A stretch of DNA of 42,271 nt, from contig JAGQKV010000027.1 in assembly GCA_020429915.1 (NCBI GenBank), positions 1-42,271 of the forward strand, in the 5' to 3' direction. A program made the position numbers and the translations under genes. The stretch comes from Candidatus Omnitrophota bacterium. Lineage in GTDB: Bacteria; Omnitrophota; Gorgyraeia; Zapsychrales; Zapsychraceae. Shown one piece after another: positions 1 through 7,218 of the stretch. How positions within the stretch are numbered: the stretch's first letter is position 1; every line of letters begins with the position of its first letter. The notes under the pieces were generated by a model that saw only the letters and a list, made by a program, of their open reading frames with translations, had not been told where the DNA came from and did no database searches.

Positions 1-1737
1 CACGCCGACAAGGCCAAGGCCTTTGAGGTCTACAGCGAACACTATCTCGCCACGGACGGTCAGATTTACTGGTCGGATTCGCATCAGATGAGTTTCTACG
101 TGGAGGGCTACATCGAGTATCTCGAGAAGGTGATGCCGGATTATCCCAAGGGCTCGCTGATGATCAGCGAGGTCTATGTCCCGCGCGACCGGCTGACGGA
201 TTTCATCGAGCAGGTGATCAAGGATGTGCGGGAACAACAGATGAACGTCGTCTACGGCACGATGCGGCTGATCGAACGCGATGACGAGAGCTTTCTGGCC
301 TGGGCGAAACAGGATTACGCCTGTATCATCTTTAATCTGCGCGTGGAGCACAGCGAGGAGGGGCTGGAACGGGCGCGGCTTCAGTTTCAAACGCTGATCG
401 ACCGGGCGCTGGAGCGCGGCGGGTCCTACTTCCTGACCTATCACCGCTGGGCGCGTCCCGATCAGGTGCTGGCGGCGTACCCGCAGTTTATTGATTTTCT
501 CCGGAACAAACTGCGCTTCGACCCGCAGCAGCGTTTTCAAAGCGAGTGGTACCGGCACTACCGTGATGTCTTCGCGGATAAACTCGGACTCCCGGAGGAG
601 GAATCCCGCTTATCCAGCGGCGGGTCTGCGGAGGACCGCACGCCGCAGTCGTCATGGGAATTCGAGGAAGATTTCCGTCTGGGCCAAGCGTCGGCCGGCG
701 AACGCATCGAGGAGCTGGCCGCAGTGCTGATCCGTAATGTTCAGGCGACCGACCTTTATAAACGCGGGACCCGGGCGTTCCGTCGCGGCCGTTACCGCAA
801 GTCTGTTTCATACTTCCGGCGGGCGCTGGAACTGAACCCGGATTTCTATTACGTTTACAATGATATGGGACTGGCCTACAAGAAGCTGGGTCAGGACCAG
901 GACGCGGTCGCGAGCTTCGACGCGGCGCTACGTATTAAACCCGACTATCACATGGCGCTCAACAACCGCGGCATTATGCGCGAGCGGCTGGACGACAATG
1001 ACGCGGCGCTGGACGATTATACCGCCGCGATCAATGCCGATCCGTTTTATGCCTACGCCTATTTCAATCGCGGCAACATTTACAAGAAACGCGGTATGGA
1101 CGACCTGGCGATTGCCGATTACACCGAGGCGATCACACTGAAATACAATTACGCCCCCGCCTTCAACAACCGCGGCATTCTCTATCAGAAACGCGAAGAC
1201 TATGACGCGGCCGCTGCCGATTACGACAAGGCCCTGGAATGGAACCCTGAGTACGCTTATGCCTGCAACAACCGCGCGATCATCCATGAGAAGAAGGGGG
1301 AGTGGGAGCAGGCGATCGAACTCTACAGCCGGGCGCTCGAGATCAAACCCGATTATCAAACCGCCTATTACAACCGCGGCAACGCGTACCGCCAAACCGG
1401 TCAGTGGAAGAGTGCGGTCAGGGACTACTCGCGTGTTATCAAACTGGCCCCCGGATTATCCAAGGCCTACTATCAGCGCGGGCGTTCGTACAAAGAACTC
1501 GGCCGTTATCGCAAGGCCGTGCGCGATCTGACCAAGGTGATCGAGTTGGGCAAGGGGTTCAACGACAGTTACCTCGAACGCGCCGAGGCGTATCTGCAGC
1601 TGCATAAAACCGAACAGAGCCGGCAGGATATCGAGAAGGCGAAAGAATTGGGGTTGAAAGTCTCGGGGGATCTACTCAAGAAAGTCGAGCCAGTCGCGGA
1701 TACCAGCGGTCAGCGTGCAGCGGACAGAGAAAAGTGA
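1..1737 (+). CDS. FAD-linked oxidase C-terminal domain fused to nine TPRs (5' end outside window)
   Basis: The reading frame is open from base 1, so the gene is cut by the window edge; the ATG at 88 is internal. The first ~195 visible codons look like the C-terminal substrate domain of a GlcD/DprE1-type FAD-linked oxidoreductase, with the closing pattern RFDPQQRFQSEWYRHYRDVF typical of that family. A short charged linker follows. From about base 740 to 1660 there are nine consecutive 34-residue tetratricopeptide repeats with the usual G/A-Y/F-A-P spacing, such as NNRGILYQKREDYDAAAADY. The missing N-terminal part should hold the FAD-binding PCMH domain. TPRs normally mediate protein-protein contacts, so the enzyme may be tethered to a complex (inference). 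No substrate can be inferred. The gene converges on the helicase after a 118-bp gap with no clear terminator. Confidence 0.75.
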   Translation, partial: HADKAKAFEVYSEHYLATDGQIYWSDSHQMSFYVEGYIEYLEKVMPDYPKGSLMISEVYVPRDRLTDFIEQVIKDVREQQMNVVYGTMRLIERDDESFLAWAKQDYACIIFNLRVEHSEEGLERARLQFQTLIDRALERGGSYFLTYHRWARPDQVLAAYPQFIDFLRNKLRFDPQQRFQSEWYRHYRDVFADKLGLPEEESRLSSGGSAEDRTPQSSWEFEEDFRLGQASAGERIEELAAVLIRNVQATDLYKRGTRAFRRGRYRKSVSYFRRALELNPDFYYVYNDMGLAYKKLGQDQDAVASFDAALRIKPDYHMALNNRGIMRERLDDNDAALDDYTAAINADPFYAYAYFNRGNIYKKRGMDDLAIADYTEAITLKYNYAPAFNNRGILYQKREDYDAAAADYDKALEWNPEYAYACNNRAIIHEKKGEWEQAIELYSRALEIKPDYQTAYYNRGNAYRQTGQWKSAVRDYSRVIKLAPGLSKAYYQRGRSYKELGRYRKAVRDLTKVIELGKGFNDSYLERAEAYLQLHKTEQSRQDIEKAKELGLKVSGDLLKKVEPVADTSGQRAADREK

Positions 1738-1855
1738 GTGTTTGGGGATTTAGAGGCAAGTGTGAGTTAGTAAGTTAGGGCAGAGTAGGAGGGATGGTCA
1801 GAGTCTTGGCCCTGATTCCTGCCTGGTCGCTGTCCGCTAGACGCTGTATCATATC

Positions 1856-3781
1856 TCATGCGCGCAACTGTTTTTCAGCATCGACGACGTCGCGGTTGAT
1901 CCGGTCGATGGCCTCGTGCGCGCGCGCCTTCAGCCCGTCACTGACCGGGCCTTCGGTCATTTCCTTCAATAACTGCATCGCCATGCGGAAGTAGCGGACC
2001 AGCTCGCCTTCGTCGGCCGGGCAGGTCTGCATGACGTGATTGAAATCCTCGCCCTTGAACCATGATTCCATGGCATTGGCCAAATGGAAATGACACGCCT
2101 TACTGTAAGGTTTGATGCGCAGGCCGTGTTCGGCGCGCAGGATGGGAAAGATGATGTCGTTGCCGATACGCTGCAGGTACTTCGCGCTCTTGCTCAGCTT
2201 GGGTTTGCGCATGCCCTTGCGCGGTTCAAAACACGCCGAGACCGCCAGCACCGCCAATTGCCCGGGACTCAGTTCGTCCAGGACCCCCTGATCGAAGAAC
2301 TCGGCGAGCAGCATTTCATAACCGTACACCTGCGCCGCGAAGGCGCCCTTGGCGGTGACTTTATTTTTACGGATGTGCCCGAGCTGTTTGAGGATCTTGA
2401 CCTTGGCGCGTAGCATGTGCTTGGCCTTCTGCCGGTTCTTCGGCGTTTGCTGATAGGCGTGCAGCGACAACGGATAGATGTCGTACAACCGCTCCTTGTG
2501 CCGTTGATACAGGTGCAGGATAGTGGCGTACGACGCGTTAAACCGCGAGCTGACCCGTTCGGGTTCGCCGTGCAGCATCCGCGCGACGTCTTCCGCCTCG
2601 ACCATCAGCGGGTCGATCCGGCAAAACACGAAGCCCTCCGCGTCGATCCCGCGCCGTCCCGCCCGCCCGGCCATCTGATAAAAGTCCCTGGTCTTCAGTG
2701 CGCGGAAACCGTCGCCGTATATTTTGCGCAGTTCATCGAAGACCACGGTGCGCGCCGGCATGTTGATCCCCAGCGCAAAGGTCTCGGTGGTAAAGATCAC
2801 CTTGATCAGACGCGTGGTAAAGAGTTGTTCGATTACTTCCTTCAGGGTCGGCAGCATGCCGGCATGATGATAGGCGATACCGCGCTCGATAAGCGGGGCG
2901 ATATCATAGGTGCTGGGTTCATGCGCGATGTCGTACTTCTCGATGAGCGCGCGGAAGCGTGTCTTGATTTCCGTGTGTTCCTCGGGAGTCAGAAAATCGA
3001 ATCCCTGGATATCCACGGCCAGTCCTTCAGCGCGCCGCCGGCTGAAGCAGAAATAAATGCAGGGGACCAGCTGCTTTTCTTTGAGATGGCGGATCAAGTC
3101 CACGGGATCGTTCGGGATGCGGATATGCGACCGTTTTTGGAAACGCTGCCAGCGCGGGACGCCCTGCGCTGCCGCGCGCATCGACTTTTGGGCCTGTTCC
3201 AGATTGTCCGCGATGCGGCCGGCGCATTGAAAGGCAAAATGCAGGGGGACGGGCCGGCGGTCCTCAACCACCACCTTGACCGGCCGGTCGTGCAGGGCCT
3301 CCATCCAGCCGGCGATCTGATCAATGTTCGGGATCGTTGCCGACAAACCGAGGATGTTCATGTGGTCCGGCAGGAACATCAAAGACTCTTCCCACACACT
3401 GCCGCGTTCGGTGTCGTCCAGATAATGCAGCTCATCGAAGATGACCCAGGAGTAGTCAAGCAGGTTGGAATGTTCTTCGACGATCTTGTTGCGGAAGATC
3501 TCTGTGGTCATGATCAACGTGTGAGCCCCGGAATTGATGGTGACGTCACCGGTCATGATGCCGACGCGGTCCGGATAGAGCGCGGAAAAGTCGCGATATT
3601 TCTGATTCGACAGGGCCTTGATCGGAGCGGTGTAGATCACCTTGTCATCGTTCTTGAGGCAGGTGGTGATCACATGCTCGGCGATGACGGTCTTGCCGGC
3701 GCCGGTGGGCGCCGCCACGATCACGGAGTGGCCCTGGTTGATATGTTCGATCGCCTGAAGTTGAAACGGGTCGTATTGCAT
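1856..3781 (-). CDS. Ski2-like DEAD/DEAH-box (DExH) RNA helicase
   Basis: This is a 641-residue superfamily 2 helicase of the Ski2/Mtr4/HelY type, probably acting in RNA unwinding or turnover. Visible motifs are motif I APTGAGKT (residues 24-31), motif II DELH, motif III SAT, motif V ETFALGINMPAR and motif VI QMAGRAGRRG. A helical C-terminal region follows. The frame stays open upstream to 3901. I chose the ATG at 3781 because the family starts close to the Q-motif-like PFQLQAI, and because a TATAAT element lies only 7 bp upstream of this ATG, which would make any longer start untranscribed from that promoter. No Shine-Dalgarno sequence is seen, so the message is probably leaderless. It is divergent from the VIT1-like gene. 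Confidence 0.9.
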   Translation of the reverse strand: MQYDPFQLQAIEHINQGHSVIVAAPTGAGKTVIAEHVITTCLKNDDKVIYTAPIKALSNQKYRDFSALYPDRVGIMTGDVTINSGAHTLIMTTEIFRNKIVEEHSNLLDYSWVIFDELHYLDDTERGSVWEESLMFLPDHMNILGLSATIPNIDQIAGWMEALHDRPVKVVVEDRRPVPLHFAFQCAGRIADNLEQAQKSMRAAAQGVPRWQRFQKRSHIRIPNDPVDLIRHLKEKQLVPCIYFCFSRRRAEGLAVDIQGFDFLTPEEHTEIKTRFRALIEKYDIAHEPSTYDIAPLIERGIAYHHAGMLPTLKEVIEQLFTTRLIKVIFTTETFALGINMPARTVVFDELRKIYGDGFRALKTRDFYQMAGRAGRRGIDAEGFVFCRIDPLMVEAEDVARMLHGEPERVSSRFNASYATILHLYQRHKERLYDIYPLSLHAYQQTPKNRQKAKHMLRAKVKILKQLGHIRKNKVTAKGAFAAQVYGYEMLLAEFFDQGVLDELSPGQLAVLAVSACFEPRKGMRKPKLSKSAKYLQRIGNDIIFPILRAEHGLRIKPYSKACHFHLANAMESWFKGEDFNHVMQTCPADEGELVRYFRMAMQLLKEMTEGPVSDGLKARAHEAIDRINRDVVDAEKQLRA

Positions 3782-3788
3782 GCCGACT

Positions 3789-3817
3789 ATTATAGAGGGA
3801 AGGGGGAATGAATGAAA
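3789..3817 (-). promoter_or_regulatory. Sigma70-type promoter placing transcription start at the helicase ATG
   Basis: On the minus strand TATAAT lies at 3794-3789 with a weak TTTCAT -35 (3817-3812) at 17-bp spacing. Transcription should start about 7 bp downstream of the -10, at about 3782, next to the ATG at 3781. That leaves essentially no 5' leader. The motif is seen directly; its activity is inferred. Confidence 0.55.
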
Positions 3818-3914
3818 TAGCGGCGGTAAAATAACCGGAGGGCGGCCGAACGGATACCGGTCCGGAACAAAACAGTCATCCGGATGCGATTTAGTTATCA
3901 TCCGCCCGGAGCTA

Positions 3915-3923
3915 TGCTAGAAT
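3915..3923 (+). promoter_or_regulatory. Extended -10 promoter of the VIT1-like gene
   Basis: TGCTAGAAT is an extended -10 element (TG, one base, TAGAAT). It predicts a start near 3930 and a leader of about 38 nt that includes an AAGGA ribosome site ahead of the GTG start. The same TATGCTA(G/C)AAT string recurs at 6053-6062. Confidence 0.5.
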
Positions 3924-3967
3924 ACTGCTAAAAGACCCGACCGGCCCACCTATACCAAGGATTCACA

Positions 3968-4729
3968 GTGGAGCATCCTCCGCACCAACCCGAAGACCTT
4001 AAAACCCTGCACTCTCCCGCGGCCATTCGCGAACGTCTGGAGGCCGGGGTGACCCACAGCTATCTGAAAGATTTTGTCTACGGTGCCATCGACGGGGCGG
4101 TGACAACCTTCGCCGTGGTCTCCGGCGTGGCCGGGGCCGGACTGTCCAGTTCCGTGATTATCATCCTCGGGCTCGCCAATCTGATCGCCGATGGTTTCAG
4201 CATGGCTGTCAGCAATTTTCTCGGGACGCGGGCCGAAGAGCAACTCCGGGAACGGATCCGTCGCCGGGAAGAGCAGCATATCCGGGACATTCCCGAGGGG
4301 GAGCAGGAGGAAATCCGGCAGATCTTCGCCGCCAAAGGATTTCAGGGAAAAGACCTGGAACGGGCGGTGCAAATCATCACCGCGGATCCCAAACAGTGGA
4401 TCGATACGATGTTGCAGGAAGAATTCGGCCTCCCGCTTGTCGGGCCGTCCCCGTGGCGCGCGGCCTTGGCCACATTCGCCGCCTTTGTCCTGGTCGGGTC
4501 CGTGTCGCTCATGGTATTTATTTACCAATGGCTCAGCGGCGCCAGCGTACCGTATGCCTTTGCCTTGAGTTCCGTGATGACCGGCGCGGCCTTCTTCGCC
4601 GTCGGTGCGATGAAAGGGCATTTCGTGGAACAAAAATGGTACATGTCCGGTCTGGAGACCCTTCTCGTCGGAGCGACGGCCTCAGCCCTGGCCTACGGGG
4701 TCGGCGCCCTTCTCAAGACCGTGATCTAA
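3968..4729 (+). CDS. VIT1/CCC1-family Fe/Mn transporter
   Basis: This 253-residue membrane protein belongs to the VIT1/CCC1 family, whose members move Fe(II) or Mn(II) across membranes. The signature first helix is visible (YGAIDGAVTTFAVVSGVAGA, about residues 38-57), followed by the ANLIADGFSMAVSNFLGTRA segment. A charged, Glu-rich cytoplasmic region (about residues 90-150, metal-binding in this family) comes next, then three C-terminal membrane segments. The start is GTG at 3968, preceded by AAGGA at a good distance. The length is normal for the family. It is a single gene divergent from the helicase, with only a weak CTCCC/GGGAG hairpin and short T tract near 4755-4776 behind it. Confidence 0.9.
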   Translation: MEHPPHQPEDLKTLHSPAAIRERLEAGVTHSYLKDFVYGAIDGAVTTFAVVSGVAGAGLSSSVIIILGLANLIADGFSMAVSNFLGTRAEEQLRERIRRREEQHIRDIPEGEQEEIRQIFAAKGFQGKDLERAVQIITADPKQWIDTMLQEEFGLPLVGPSPWRAALATFAAFVLVGSVSLMVFIYQWLSGASVPYAFALSSVMTGAAFFAVGAMKGHFVEQKWYMSGLETLLVGATASALAYGVGALLKTVI

Positions 4730-4851
4730 TCTCACCCTGCTTTCCGTTATAATTGCTCCCACGGGAGACTTTTCTTTCGAGAATAACATTCCGAGCAATG
4801 TATCCACATAGATGTGTGGCATTGGCCGGTGGCCGTAATAACCGCTGTGGT

Positions 4852-4880
4852 TTGACAGGCTTACCTTAATATTGCATACT
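4852..4880 (+). promoter_or_regulatory. Sigma70 promoter of the riboswitch leader
   Basis: A perfect TTGACA -35 (4852-4857) lies 17 bp from CATACT (4875-4880). The predicted start near 4887 is just upstream of the cyclic-di-GMP aptamer, which is the expected arrangement. Confidence 0.75.
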
Positions 4881-4902
4881 TGTAACGGACAGAATGGCAG
4901 TC

Positions 4903-4992
4903 GAGAAAGGCAAGCTGTTTCGAAAGAGCAGTACGCAAAGCCACAGGCCTAAAACCCCATGGCGCGGGGAAAAGGCGGCTGGGTTACCCCAT
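4903..4992 (+). ncRNA. Cyclic-di-GMP-I riboswitch (GEMM-I aptamer)
   Basis: The sequence follows the GEMM-I consensus. It has AAGGCAAGC, then a P2 hairpin closed by a GAAA tetraloop (4922-4925), then the hallmark ACGCAAAGCCACAGGCCTAA (4933-4952), a CCCC...GGGG hairpin, and the closing GGCGGCTGGGTTACC (4974-4988). These segments line up one for one with the Vibrio cholerae Vc2 aptamer as I know it. The aptamer sits between a good promoter and a perfect intrinsic terminator, so it should control read-through into the exported protein at 5123 in response to cyclic-di-GMP. The switching direction cannot be read from sequence alone; an alternative pairing is listed in the findings. Confidence 0.92.
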
Positions 4993-5004
4993 GGACAGAC
5001 TATG

Positions 5005-5038
5005 GCCCACTCTTTCGGATAGGAAGAGTGGGCTTTTT
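5005..5038 (+). terminator. Intrinsic terminator, expression platform of the riboswitch
   Basis: A perfect 10-bp stem, GCCCACTCTT (5005-5014) with AAGAGTGGGC (5024-5033), is followed directly by five T residues. It lies 13 nt after the aptamer and 85 nt before the regulated start codon. Confidence 0.9.
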
Positions 5039-5122
5039 ATTTGGCCGGGGAAGGGCTCCGACCGTGCGGCGTAAAGACGTCCGGGACGGGGCCGTCCCCT
5101 TTTTTATTTTTAGGAAAGACTG

Positions 5123-5716
5123 ATGAAGCCGCGTACTTTATTGATCGGAGTATTACTGCTGAGCTGGTTGCTGCACTCGCAAATGAGCAACGCGTGGGTG
5201 GACTACGACCGCAGTGTCACCGTGCGCACACCGCCCAAGCAAGGTCAGATCGACAAGGCTCCTTTTAACTTCGGAGAATTCACGATCGTTCCGCGGGCAT
5301 CCTTTGATATCGAGGCACGGGTCCTGAGCCGCAAGTCATACCTGTTCGGGACCGAGGCCAAGCTTTCGCCGGTGGACTTTGCCATGGGGTGGGGGCCAAT
5401 GTCGAATTATCACGTCTTGAAGGATCTGCGGATTTCCCAAAATAACCGCTGGTATTTTTACCGGTACCGGGAAGCCCCCATTATGCCGTCGGAAATCATT
5501 CGCAACAGTGCCAACATGCATATGATCCCGGCGGACAAGTATGTCAAAAAGAAGCTGATGGACGTCCGCCGCGGCCGTATTGTCCGGATAAAAGGATATC
5601 TGGTCAACGTGCGCGGCCCCAACGGCTGGCACTGGAACAGTTCCATGACCCGCACCGACAGTGGCAACGGGTCTTGCGAGATCATCTTTGTCGAAGACAT
5701 CGAAATTCAATCCTGA
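5123..5716 (+). CDS. Exported conserved hypothetical protein under cyclic-di-GMP riboswitch control
   Basis: This 197-residue protein starts at an ATG preceded by GGAAAG. It opens with a clear signal peptide (hydrophobic residues 6-17, likely cleavage near SNA, residues 22-24) and has no other membrane segment. The mature part carries the pattern LSPVDFAMGWGPMS and, later, SANMHMIPA. I recall these from a widespread uncharacterised proteobacterial family, whose function is not known to me. Its position directly behind the cyclic-di-GMP riboswitch and terminator makes it the first gene controlled by that second messenger, consistent with a role in the envelope or a sessile/motile switch (inference). 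The mature part is basic and rich in aromatic residues. No catalytic motif is recognised. Confidence 0.8.
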   Translation: MKPRTLLIGVLLLSWLLHSQMSNAWVDYDRSVTVRTPPKQGQIDKAPFNFGEFTIVPRASFDIEARVLSRKSYLFGTEAKLSPVDFAMGWGPMSNYHVLKDLRISQNNRWYFYRYREAPIMPSEIIRNSANMHMIPADKYVKKKLMDVRRGRIVRIKGYLVNVRGPNGWHWNSSMTRTDSGNGSCEIIFVEDIEIQS

Positions 5717-5763
5717 GGATAAGTATCGAATACCGAGACAAGGCTGTTTACGGAGGAGAAACA

Positions 5764-5925
5764 ATGATTCATTCTGACTTGCCCGCGCTGGCACTCTTTA
5801 CCGCCGGCGCCATCGCTGTGATCCAACAGATCGAACTCGAAGTTAGTCCATCCACAGATCAAACGGAGAAGGAATATCCCGCTTGGGAGGAGAAGCTCTC
5901 CCGATACCTGCCGTTTCTGTATTAG
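5764..5925 (+). CDS. Small 53-residue hypothetical protein
   Basis: A short ORF begins at ATG 5764 with a strong ribosome site, GGAGGAG, five bases upstream. It lies 47 bp after the riboswitch-controlled gene, so it is probably on the same transcript. The N-terminal half is mildly hydrophobic (ALALFTAGAIAVIQQI), possibly one membrane segment. The C-terminal half is acidic, then ends in an aromatic tail RYLPFLY. No family is recognised. Support is the ribosome site and the context; the frame also stays open upstream to 5674, overlapping the previous gene, but the ribosome site favours 5764. Confidence 0.55.
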   Translation: MIHSDLPALALFTAGAIAVIQQIELEVSPSTDQTEKEYPAWEEKLSRYLPFLY

Positions 5926-6021
5926 TCTGAATATCCCGCCGTTGCCCAATAAGGAGATATCAGTCCCGGCGGTCGCGATTCAAACGGAATGTCCCGGAGA
6001 ATCCGCGCATGGTGAGAATCC

Positions 6022-6062
6022 TTGCATGATGACGTCGTATTTTTGATAAAATATGCTACAAT
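6022..6062 (+). promoter_or_regulatory. Promoter ahead of the pseudopilin-like pair
   Basis: TGCTACAAT (6054-6062) is an extended -10 element. A TTGCAT (6022-6027) at 17 bp from GATAAA (6045-6050) offers an alternative sigma70 pair. Either would start transcription around 6057-6069, upstream of the chosen start codon. The region between 5926 and here contains no gene I can support. Confidence 0.45.
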
Positions 6063-6123
6063 GGGATCTCTTGAAGAGGTCTCCGGCGGGCGTTCCTCCG
6101 GAGAAATGGATATCCAGGAGCAT

Positions 6124-6561
6124 ATGATCAAGACCCGTCAAACAGCCCAAACGCCGATCAAACTCTTGATCAGCCTGCTCACCTTGTGCGGTTGTGCCAT
6201 TTTTGTGTTCTGGATGGCCACCGGTGCCTATGTCGCCAAGCAGACCGCCGATGATTCCGCGCGCATCGCCAAACTCAAGACGGTCAGTGCGGCGCTGGAA
6301 ACTTTTCGCGAGGTTAACACCGAATATCCGGTCGCGCTGGGCGCCTTGCTGAAGGAGGGAGCAGTCCCGCCTTTACTGTCCCGGCAGTCGCTCGACCAGC
6401 CCGGTTATACCTATGAGTACAACCCCTCCCCGGACAACTTCGCCCTGCACTTGAAGCCGGAAACCGGCGCGGGCGCCTATTACTACACCGATAAAAGCGG
6501 TGACGTTCGCGTGAGCCTCAACGCCCCCGCCGGAGCGACCAGCCCGTTATGGTCGAAATAA
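6124..6561 (+). CDS. Pseudopilin-like single-span membrane protein (copy 1)
   Basis: The product has about 145 residues. One N-terminal membrane helix (LLISLLTLCGCAIFVFWMAT) is followed by an amphipathic helix with the spacing ARIAKLKTVSAALETFREVN. A small domain follows with YPVALGALL, GYTYEYNP, and a closing YYYTDKSGDVR. The helix, YP-x-AL and GY-x-Y/F order is that of type II secretion major-pseudopilin (GspG-like) globular domains. However, the G|FTLxE prepilin peptidase site is absent, so it is not a processed pilin. ATG 6124 has AGGAG upstream with short spacing; ATG 6106 (six residues longer) is equally possible. It overlaps the next gene by 13 bp, so the two are translationally linked. 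The function is unknown. Confidence 0.7.
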   Translation: MIKTRQTAQTPIKLLISLLTLCGCAIFVFWMATGAYVAKQTADDSARIAKLKTVSAALETFREVNTEYPVALGALLKEGAVPPLLSRQSLDQPGYTYEYNPSPDNFALHLKPETGAGAYYYTDKSGDVRVSLNAPAGATSPLWSK

Positions 6562-7037
6562 GGCGCATTTACCGTCTGCCGCATGCCCGCTCCGAACCAC
6601 ATCATATCCTTGACGGACTTACCGCGACCAACAAGCTCCTGGCCAGTATTTTGGCTATCGGCATTGCGTTCGGTGTCTTGTGGGGGGTGATCGCGGGAGG
6701 CGAGGCGATGCAGACGGCCAAGCGCGAGGCCATAACCTTGTCTCTGATCCGTTCGGTGACCACTGCTTTGGACACCTATTTCTCAGCTAATAACAGGTAT
6801 CCGCCGGCCCTTATGACGCTGTTGGAGTCCGGCGAGAGAAATCCGCCCTATGTTTCGCCGCGGACACTGGAATTTCCCGGCTACGCTTTCGATTACGGAG
6901 CTACCCCCGGCGGCTACGTTCTGCGTCTTGCCCCCGCGGATACCAGAGGCCTGTATTTTTATGTGGACCAGTCGGGCGTCATCCGCGGGAAGCGGGGAAG
7001 CCCGGCGGAGGTGGGCAGTCCGGAGTGGCGGCGTTGA
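6549..7037 (+). CDS. Pseudopilin-like single-span membrane protein (copy 2)
   Basis: This 162-residue protein is a diverged relative of the preceding one, with the same order: a short cytoplasmic N-terminus, one membrane helix (LASILAIGIAFGVLWGVIAG), a helix ending TALDTYFSANN, then RYPPALMTLLESG, GYAFDYG, YVLRL and YFYVDQSGVIRG. Its 13-bp overlap with the upstream gene and the lack of a good ribosome site suggest translational coupling. As in copy 1 there is no prepilin peptidase motif. A paired role, such as a heterodimeric membrane-anchored periplasmic scaffold, is inference only. After its stop there is no strong terminator before the next promoter. Confidence 0.7.
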   Translation: MVEIRRIYRLPHARSEPHHILDGLTATNKLLASILAIGIAFGVLWGVIAGGEAMQTAKREAITLSLIRSVTTALDTYFSANNRYPPALMTLLESGERNPPYVSPRTLEFPGYAFDYGATPGGYVLRLAPADTRGLYFYVDQSGVIRGKRGSPAEVGSPEWRR

Positions 7038-7096
7038 TCAAATATCAGTGCAGGGATGAAGATCGCTCCCAATGAAGGACTTAGGGATTTTTTTGT

Positions 7097-7125
7097 TTGA
7101 CAAAAATGTTGAAGTCACGTAAGGT
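7097..7125 (+). promoter_or_regulatory. Sigma70 promoter of the giant-protein locus
   Basis: A perfect TTGACA (7097-7102) lies 17 bp from TAAGGT (7120-7125). Transcription would start near 7132 and leave a leader of about 85 nt before ATG 7219. No other promoter of similar quality is seen before the two giant genes, so this one may drive more than 18 kb. Confidence 0.6.
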
Positions 7126-7218
7126 GAAGAAGCATTTGAAACATTCGAAGCGATTTTATTGTCCGCTCTGACCGTGCGCGTCTGATCTAAGCTGAAACAT
7201 AACCCCTTGATTTCATTA

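Noticed and set aside
2417-3811. 464-codon plus-strand ORF antisense to the helicase
   Set aside because: All helicase motifs are intact on the minus strand; the antisense frame is a shadow.
6124-7037. True type IV pilin or type II secretion operon
   Set aside because: No prepilin cleavage motif and no GspE/F/D-like genes nearby.
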